DNA from: a virus
Length of the DNA: 61,104 bases
Reading direction: 5' to 3' (one strand)
IMG/VR virus record: IMGVR_UViG_3300027833_000051
Span: 1-61,104 of that record
In this document: positions 57,201-61,104 of the stretch, one piece after another
Numbering within the stretch: position 1 is the first letter of the stretch
Layout: the number at the start of each line of letters is the position of its first letter
Made by a program: the position numbers and the translations under genes
Notes under the pieces: model-generated
Databases searched by the model: none
The model's input: only the letters and a program-made list of their open reading frames with translations
Told to the model about the DNA's origin: nothing

Positions 57201-58774
57201 TTGTCGCCGATTCTAAAATTACCTTTTTGGTCAGTTGAAACATAGTGTATCTTGCCGTTATTTAATTCTACAGTTTCATTTGCTTGAATAACATCTGCTT
57301 CGTTATTATCGGTACTTGCACCTGCCCCAATATATGCAAAGTTGTGTTGAATTAAGTACATTAGTGTATCAGCACCATTTGCAACGGCGCCATATGTTCC
57401 GTATACGTTTGCTGATCCAATTGATCTTAATTCAGCGCCGTATTTAACAGTACTACCGTCTTGTGATATTCTGCCCTCTGACCCATTAAATGCATGCAGA
57501 CCTCTGTTAGCAAAGTATGTAAAACTGTTTAGCCATTCTACCCTAACGCCATTAGTCATATTAATAACGTCTGCACCTGGTGATATAAATGTACAACTAT
57601 GAAATAACATTGTTGCTAATGTACTTGCTGAATTAAGTTCGTCCCCGTCAACCCAGGCGCCACGACCAGCATCAGTTCCGCCTGGAGTTGTTGGTTGAGT
57701 AAGTACTGTAATATCTTGAATGTACGGCGAACGTTCACTTATAATTACATTAGGTGCATATCTAAATGCATATCCTGTATTATTGCTACTATTATAATAA
57801 AAGTTTTTAATTGTTAGTTTAGATACTGTACTATTATTTCCTAAGTGAAATACGTCTTTGCTTTGGCTACTAGCATCTGGAATAATGATACAGTTTCTAA
57901 TGTTCTCGCCTACAATACTAACATTATTAGGTACAACTAACGGAAGTGCTTCAGTGTATGTTCCTGGTGAAAGATGAATAACAAACGGCTGCTCACCACT
58001 TGCATCTGCTGCTTGTAATGCACGAGCTAATGTAGCAAATGGAGCAAATATGTGTTCGCCTATGTTATTATCATCTCCGTTTTCTGAAACATACAATTTG
58101 CCTCCAGAACGAAACCCACCATCAATAAAGCCGACAATTAATTCAGATACGTTAACTGATGTGCCGTTTACTAGATTGGTATATAGTGCTTCCCAGCGGC
58201 GAGTATTAGTACCTAGATTATAAGTATCAGTTTGGTCTGGAATAACATTTGACGTAACTGAAGCATTAAAATCTACAGTATCAAGATATTGATTGCCTAA
58301 TGTTATTGTGCCGTCGAATGTAATATTTCCAGGAGTGTGTATATCGCCAAATACATTTAAGCTATCAGAGTTAACTTGACCAGTTCCGCTAGGCAGTAAA
58401 TCAATATTAGCATTTGAAATAGTAGCACTAATTGTATTATCGCTAATACGTAGTGTACCGTTTTCTATATTAGAAAATACAACTGCTTCTGCTGCATTTA
58501 AATATATGTCGCCAACTAGCACACTTAAATTATTATCTGATATTGTATAGTTTGCTATTGAACTAGTATTTGTAATTAAATTAGATGACCTTGCAGTACC
58601 GCCTATTTCAAGATCGTACCCTGCTACGTTTTTATTGACGGCTATTTTGTTTGTAGATACATCAAGGTATAATAATCGAGTATCTGACGAAGTATTTTTA
58701 AACGAAAGATCAACGCCGTGTCGTTCAAGATTTGCTTGTAATAATGGACCTGTTATTCTACCGACTTGTGACAT
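54218..58774 (-). CDS. Large fibre-like protein with CBM-like and dockerin-like insertions
   Basis: 1,518 residues, a relative of the 1,429-residue neighbour (G-R-I-T-G-P-L-L, RGVDL-type start, SPYIQDITVLT, NGVRVEWLNSFTYFANRGLH, S-T-D-Q-K-G-N-F-R-I-G-D). It has about seven degenerate copies of S-N-x-x-L-E-L-R-A-N-G-S-G. Two segments are absent from the neighbour. About 56,200-56,610 encodes a jelly-roll-like block (VVNGTFDSNVANWSL, IGKTYDFAAQF, IEWDNISL) resembling CBM4/9-type carbohydrate-binding modules. About 55,780-55,960 encodes YLDVNASGTLTSADSLAWL, a calcium-loop pattern like a dockerin half. The protein is probably a fibre or spike carrying extra binding modules. It has an AGGAG site and a late-type promoter. 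Confidence 0.82.
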   Translation of the reverse strand: MSQVGRITGPLLQANLERHGVDLSFKNTSSDTRLLYLDVSTNKIAVNKNVAGYDLEIGGTARSSNLITNTSSIANYTISDNNLSVLVGDIYLNAAEAVVFSNIENGTLRISDNTISATISNANIDLLPSGTGQVNSDSLNVFGDIHTPGNITFDGTITLGNQYLDTVDFNASVTSNVIPDQTDTYNLGTNTRRWEALYTNLVNGTSVNVSELIVGFIDGGFRSGGKLYVSENGDDNNIGEHIFAPFATLARALQAADASGEQPFVIHLSPGTYTEALPLVVPNNVSIVGENIRNCIIIPDASSQSKDVFHLGNNSTVSKLTIKNFYYNSSNNTGYAFRYAPNVIISERSPYIQDITVLTQPTTPGGTDAGRGAWVDGDELNSASTLATMLFHSCTFISPGADVINMTNGVRVEWLNSFTYFANRGLHAFNGSEGRISQDGSTVKYGAELRSIGSANVYGTYGAVANGADTLMYLIQHNFAYIGAGASTDNNEADVIQANETVELNNGKIHYVSTDQKGNFRIGDNFFVDLETGNTNINIDNGSIESLSGLIIRSSEVSTKINGNVVTTGNIEILNNGITSLSGDLNLAGGTNTINLKDNTTISQNLFVRDNFSFGGALNVSGDQASDSLDFNVNFEQNFNPHRTLVHNLGSLDKFWNNVYLGKMQAGDITSNENYITSDSSNADLELRANGSGIISIPENLEIDNDFTVGKISTFKNSTIAYEYGSDLVVNGTFDSNVANWSLTGGGAVTAPNGNLRISATGAAQNVAQEITVEIGKTYDFAAQFKSVSNGNAFYLRVFESGVGTLFEWDQTTGLTNNQVVTATVVPTTTTIDIIFRAVDTVIEWDNISLIEDIGLVETITPVQVNITGNTTQSSNTTQIGNIAQTGNTEVTGNLTSTNDFNIASFNINDNVIQNIREDLRLNPSDPYGVLSIPQIVSAMIDGATVDDYAGTTEKTLITYLANGTSAPYANSYLDVNASGTLTSADSLAWLQYVANGTTNNVAYDAFLTPIVNALLEDEFANPGKYNSELFLGDYYRADFKLQANGSGRVLMPSNDVRVSNDLSAASIIANDIIVTADAGLNDIITTTNNIQIDDNFISTSTLNTNLELRATQNITMTTSDVVIDQNLTVNRNTDIDNLNVVGTITQTGNRNQTGNLNVIGNVTVSTSNIKSEIQFDDILFNDNVFETTESNANLELRANGSGILAIPSNDVSIINNVSLGTLSSTDINVTQQIESDQFLLSSDIKFYDNIITTTTSNSNLDLRSFNAEILLENLRVNNDTIQTTTLDINLTPAQNLNITANGAIIVPLGTTTERQVVNSGLRFNSTDNVFEAYSNSTILSFGGVYSSDRRSSVLAHPTNDTINFRIAAASVGSTTADGITIHGLDVDDILFNGTTINTNVSNSDLDLSANGSGKLALYSTNFYDNKIQNTNAGAISIAQTGYGRAVFNVNSAIAIPFGTDATRKPGATEVGMTRWNSENTILETWDGNTYISAAGNAATISTEEMEDLMLEYTLIFG

Positions 58775-58790
58775 ACAATACTCCTATGTA

Positions 58791-58799
58791 GTATTTATT
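58791..58799 (-). promoter_or_regulatory. Late-promoter-like element for 1,518-residue fibre
   Basis: The minus strand reads AATAAATAC, 17 bases upstream of the ATG, with AGGAG between. It lies four bases after the previous gene's stop. Confidence 0.55.
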
Positions 58800-58802
58800 G
58801 TA

Positions 58803-59483
58803 TTACTTGTCGAAGTTGTGTATAGCTGTTACTCCGTCGCTAACCGGAGGTGCTGATGTAAACACAAGATAATACCCTGATACTCTTGCTACACCTGTTC
58901 CTGTTCCTGCTCCGGTAGCAGTAAATACAGTATTAGCAACACTGTCTGCGGCACCAATTAATGTAAAGTCTGTATTACCTGGCGTAATAATTTTATATTC
59001 AGAACCAATAACAAAAGCACCTGCTGATGTTGTTGCTCCGGTGCCCACTGCGGCTGCTGGATTTTGTACTAGTGTATAGTTGGTTGTTGAAATTTGAAAA
59101 ACATTTTCAACTAATACTATAACATTTTGAGCTGCTGCTGGTACTGGATATGATGGATCGCCACTTTCTAACGGTCCAAATACAACTGCTGATGCATCTC
59201 CGTTACCTAAGTTTTGTTGTGTGATACCCGGATCTTGATTTGGTTCTTTAAATCGAAGGAGGCGCCAAGAGCTATTCTGGTATGCTTCAAACTGTTCTGT
59301 TGTAGTATTATATCTTATATGTCCGTTATTTGGTGATGCAGGACGTTCAGCAGTAGTTCCTTTAGGTATTAATAAAGTATTTGTACTGTTTATCTTTATT
59401 TCATCATCAAGGCTAGTATGAATACCAACTGCACTAGGTTGAATAGTACGTAGACTAGTGGTTTGTTGCTTAATTAATCTCAT
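58803..59483 (-). CDS. Virion/fibre-associated protein
   Basis: 226 residues with two parts. The first 90 resemble the terminal unit of the large fibres (INSTNTLLIPKGTTAERPASP, then IRYNTTTEQFEAYQNSSWRLL), which matches segments such as GTTAERP...RFNTDLNRFEGYNGTNW in the 1,429-residue protein. The second part is beta-rich (AAQNVIVLVENVFQ, ISTTNYTLV, a Gly/Thr-rich loop, YYLVFTSAPPVSDGVTAIHNF). The start follows GGAAG and abuts the stop of the next upstream gene. It may be a short fibre or an adapter between the 346-residue protein and the large fibres. The function is unknown. Confidence 0.7.
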   Translation of the reverse strand: MRLIKQQTTSLRTIQPSAVGIHTSLDDEIKINSTNTLLIPKGTTAERPASPNNGHIRYNTTTEQFEAYQNSSWRLLRFKEPNQDPGITQQNLGNGDASAVVFGPLESGDPSYPVPAAAQNVIVLVENVFQISTTNYTLVQNPAAAVGTGATTSAGAFVIGSEYKIITPGNTDFTLIGAADSVANTVFTATGAGTGTGVARVSGYYLVFTSAPPVSDGVTAIHNFDK

Positions 59484-59837
59484 TTATACTTCCAAATAAC
59501 TCACTGTAGCTGCTAGATTTGTTAAAGTTGCTCCGATATCAGGCTCGGCAACAAATACAAGCTTATCTCCTTCTTCTAATACTATCCGTTCACTGTCAAA
59601 AGTAAAAGTTTCGCTTGCGGGCAAACTAAGTCCTTTAATTACTCGGGTAACTTTATTTGCTAATGCATTACCACTCGGTATTAAGTGCATATCAAATGTT
59701 GCAGTAGCAGTATCATCAGTATTACAAACCATAATATTTGTAATAGCATAACTTTTACCTACTGGTACACCTTGACTAGTTGATTGATCAATTATATCTA
59801 GTGCAGTTGTTTTTAATTGTGCGTTTACTATTGCCAT
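59484..59837 (-). CDS. Small beta-rich virion protein
   Basis: 117 residues: VPVGKSYAITNIMVCN, FDMHLIPSGN, VTRVIKGLSLPASETFTFD, LEEGDKLVFVAEP and LAATVSYLEV occur in order, a compact beta-sandwich style. It shares strand order and the L-P-A-S-E-T-F turn with the proteins at 27561 and 49450. It has an AAGGAAAAC site and lies between the 346- and 226-residue genes with gaps of nine and zero bases. It is probably a structural accessory to fibres. The identification is by pattern and position only. Confidence 0.7.
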   Translation of the reverse strand: MAIVNAQLKTTALDIIDQSTSQGVPVGKSYAITNIMVCNTDDTATATFDMHLIPSGNALANKVTRVIKGLSLPASETFTFDSERIVLEEGDKLVFVAEPDIGATLTNLAATVSYLEV

Positions 59838-59846
59838 TTGTTTTCC

Positions 59847-60887
59847 TTAAAAAAGCATGCCATATAACAATGCTCTGTTTTTACTTATTATTTCATCTGA
59901 TTTACTATTTTGATTTACAAAATATAGACCCGATCCACCTGTGCCCTCTGTAGTGGAATAAAGTTTAATTCCACTAGTAGGAGGATTTGCTGTCGGTAAA
60001 TTAGAATCATTGTCATACAACGATGCTGTAATTTCTAAGGCATCTTTTACAACTACACTCTTTGGGCCGTTTGCAGTTAGAATTAATTCTTCATTAGTAT
60101 CAGTAGTAGTAATTAAATTATCAATAATTTCAATTCCACTTAAAGATAACCTGTTAGTATAAAAGTTAGCAGCTACTATACCGTCTACTGTTACCTTAAC
60201 TGTACTTTCTTGTCCAGGATTAGACTCTTGGTCTAAAACGGCAACTTCTGAATCATTCTGCACAATATTATTATCACTATAAATTGATAATGCATATGTA
60301 ACATAATCAGCTGTGCCTTTTGCATTTGGAATAAAATCATTATTTAAAATTACATTACCGTTGCCTGGATCAACAATTAATCCACCTACACCATAATTAA
60401 ATACATTTTCTTCATAGTCAACAGTTCCGGCTACGTTAATAGCACTGTTAGGTGTTGTTATATATAACGGGCCTTCAGCATTAATACTGTTTACATTAAG
60501 TGGTAAAAATCCGCCATTTATATCTTCAAATCTAAATGACCCTGTGCCGCTATTACCGCCAGCAACATAAGGACTTTGTTCATCAAATACTAATCTTGCA
60601 GTAGGCAAGCTGCCTCTATCAATTTCAATACCTGCTTTGTATTGGAAGCTAGCACGTATTCCTGCACCGGCTTCACCTTCATTAAGAGTTAGTATGTTAT
60701 CAGCAATAGTAGTAACAGAAGATTCTACAGTTGTTTGTGTACCTTTGACTTCTAGGTCGCCGGTAATTACAACAGTGCCTCTTGGGCTTGCTGCACCACT
60801 AGTAGTATCTAAGTAGATCGTTCCGGTTGGACCGTTATCTACTATAATTTTGTAGTTGCCGTCTGTTACTCTTAATACTTTTGACAT
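59847..60887 (-). CDS. Fibre-like structural protein
   Basis: 346 residues. The N-terminal half is beta-rich (YKIIVDNGPTGTIYLD, RGTVVITGDLEVKGTQTTVES and VTTIADNILTLNEGE in separate strands), a layout found in the first domains of several phage fibres and head decorations. It also contains the TTTDTNEELILTANG unit related to the LELRANGTG repeats of the large fibres and ends with a hydrophobic LLYGMLF. The AGGAAATAAG site precedes the ATG. It follows a strong terminator and is the first gene of this large block, so it may start the fibre operon. The exact role is unknown. Confidence 0.72.
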   Translation of the reverse strand: MSKVLRVTDGNYKIIVDNGPTGTIYLDTTSGAASPRGTVVITGDLEVKGTQTTVESSVTTIADNILTLNEGEAGAGIRASFQYKAGIEIDRGSLPTARLVFDEQSPYVAGGNSGTGSFRFEDINGGFLPLNVNSINAEGPLYITTPNSAINVAGTVDYEENVFNYGVGGLIVDPGNGNVILNNDFIPNAKGTADYVTYALSIYSDNNIVQNDSEVAVLDQESNPGQESTVKVTVDGIVAANFYTNRLSLSGIEIIDNLITTTDTNEELILTANGPKSVVVKDALEITASLYDNDSNLPTANPPTSGIKLYSTTEGTGGSGLYFVNQNSKSDEIISKNRALLYGMLF

Positions 60888-60909
60888 TCTTATTTCCTAT
60901 ATAAAAAAG

Positions 60910-60931
60910 TAGGGGGAACTTAATCCCCCTA
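60910..60931 (-). terminator. Intrinsic terminator at start of fibre block
   Basis: TAGGGGGA at 60910-60917 pairs with TCCCCCTA at 60924-60931 around a six-base loop. On the minus strand a C plus six Ts follows. It should end the transcript of the gene at the right edge. A T-rich stretch on the other side means it could work both ways. Confidence 0.88.
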
Positions 60932-60939
60932 AATTATTT

Positions 60940-61104
60940 TTAGTCAGCTTCGAAATCATCTGCGCCAGTGAAGTCAGCTGCTGTTCCAGCTTCTTCCATT
61001 TCAACTGCGCCATCATCGGTAGCATTACTAAAGTTCCAAGCAATTCTGTCACCTGAATCAAGTGTTACCATACGTCCTGCAATTTTAGTAACTTGACGAG
61101 CTGT
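60940..61104 (-). CDS. Partial gene, C-terminus of an unidentified structural protein
   Basis: A 54-residue open frame enters from the right edge and ends at a TAA at 60940-60942, just before the terminator. The visible end contains VTKIAGRMVTLDSGDRIAW, then NFSNATDDG and a strongly acidic tail (MEEAGTADF, GADDFEAD). The acidic C-terminus and its place upstream of fibres suggest a virion or assembly protein, but too little is present to name it. Confidence 0.55.
   Translation of the reverse strand, partial: TARQVTKIAGRMVTLDSGDRIAWNFSNATDDGAVEMEEAGTAADFTGADDFEAD

Overview
The window is part of the structural region of a T4-like marine myovirus (contractile tail). The DNA is visibly AT-rich and genes are packed with overlaps or gaps of a few bases. 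Most genes lie on the minus strand behind short elements reading GATAAATAC or close variants, which resemble the T4 late promoter TATAAATA. T4-type morphogenesis proteins recognised by sequence are small terminase (gp16), head completion protein (gp4/gp50 type), tube (gp19), sheath (gp18), neck proteins (gp13, gp14), tail terminator (gp15) and dNMP kinase (gp1). The host cannot be named from this sequence. A marine Gram-negative bacterium is the reasonable guess, because the phage carries genes for an LPS-type sugar.

Layout. Positions 1-12,000 (minus strand) carry head and tail genes: two small conserved proteins, a peptidoglycan-binding-domain protein, a protein with a T4 capsid-targeting-like N-terminus, gp16, a sulfotransferase, gp4, a conserved small protein, a tube-like protein, gp19, a very large gp18, gp1, a small unknown protein and gp13. 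A small HNH-type protein sits on the plus strand. Positions 12,000-16,700 (plus strand) form a TAATG-coupled operon: gp14, an Ala/Glu-rich coiled coil, a protein with an annexin-like repeat, and gp15.

Positions 16,700-23,700 are an accessory sugar island. The plus arm is Nudix hydrolase, HldE-type kinase/nucleotidyltransferase, HldD-type epimerase, cupin and GmhB-type phosphatase. It meets a minus arm of GT9-type glycosyltransferase, NodU/TobZ-type O-carbamoyltransferase and 2OG-Fe(II) oxygenase-like protein. Together these look like a route to ADP-heptose followed by transfer and decoration (carbamoylation, perhaps hydroxylation). GmhA, the first enzyme, is not seen. The carbamoyltransferase ends in about 30 residues also found inside the 3,999-residue fibre, with about 83% nucleotide identity by eye, so the sugar island and fibre genes have exchanged sequence.

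Positions 23,770-60,900 (minus strand) are an unusually large adhesion block: a tail-fibre-assembly-like protein, a Gly/Cys-rich adhesin-like protein, an S74-chaperone fibre, four large related fibre-like proteins (3,999, 3,029, 1,429 and 1,518 residues), and small beta-rich proteins between them. The two largest begin with seven CBM5/12-like repeats and carry Asp-box repeats. The 3,999-residue protein also has twelve copies of a Cys-Arg-Asp module that largely alternate between two types. The working hypothesis is that the phage makes a heptose-based glycan and puts it either on its own fibres or on the host envelope. Both window ends cut through minus-strand genes.
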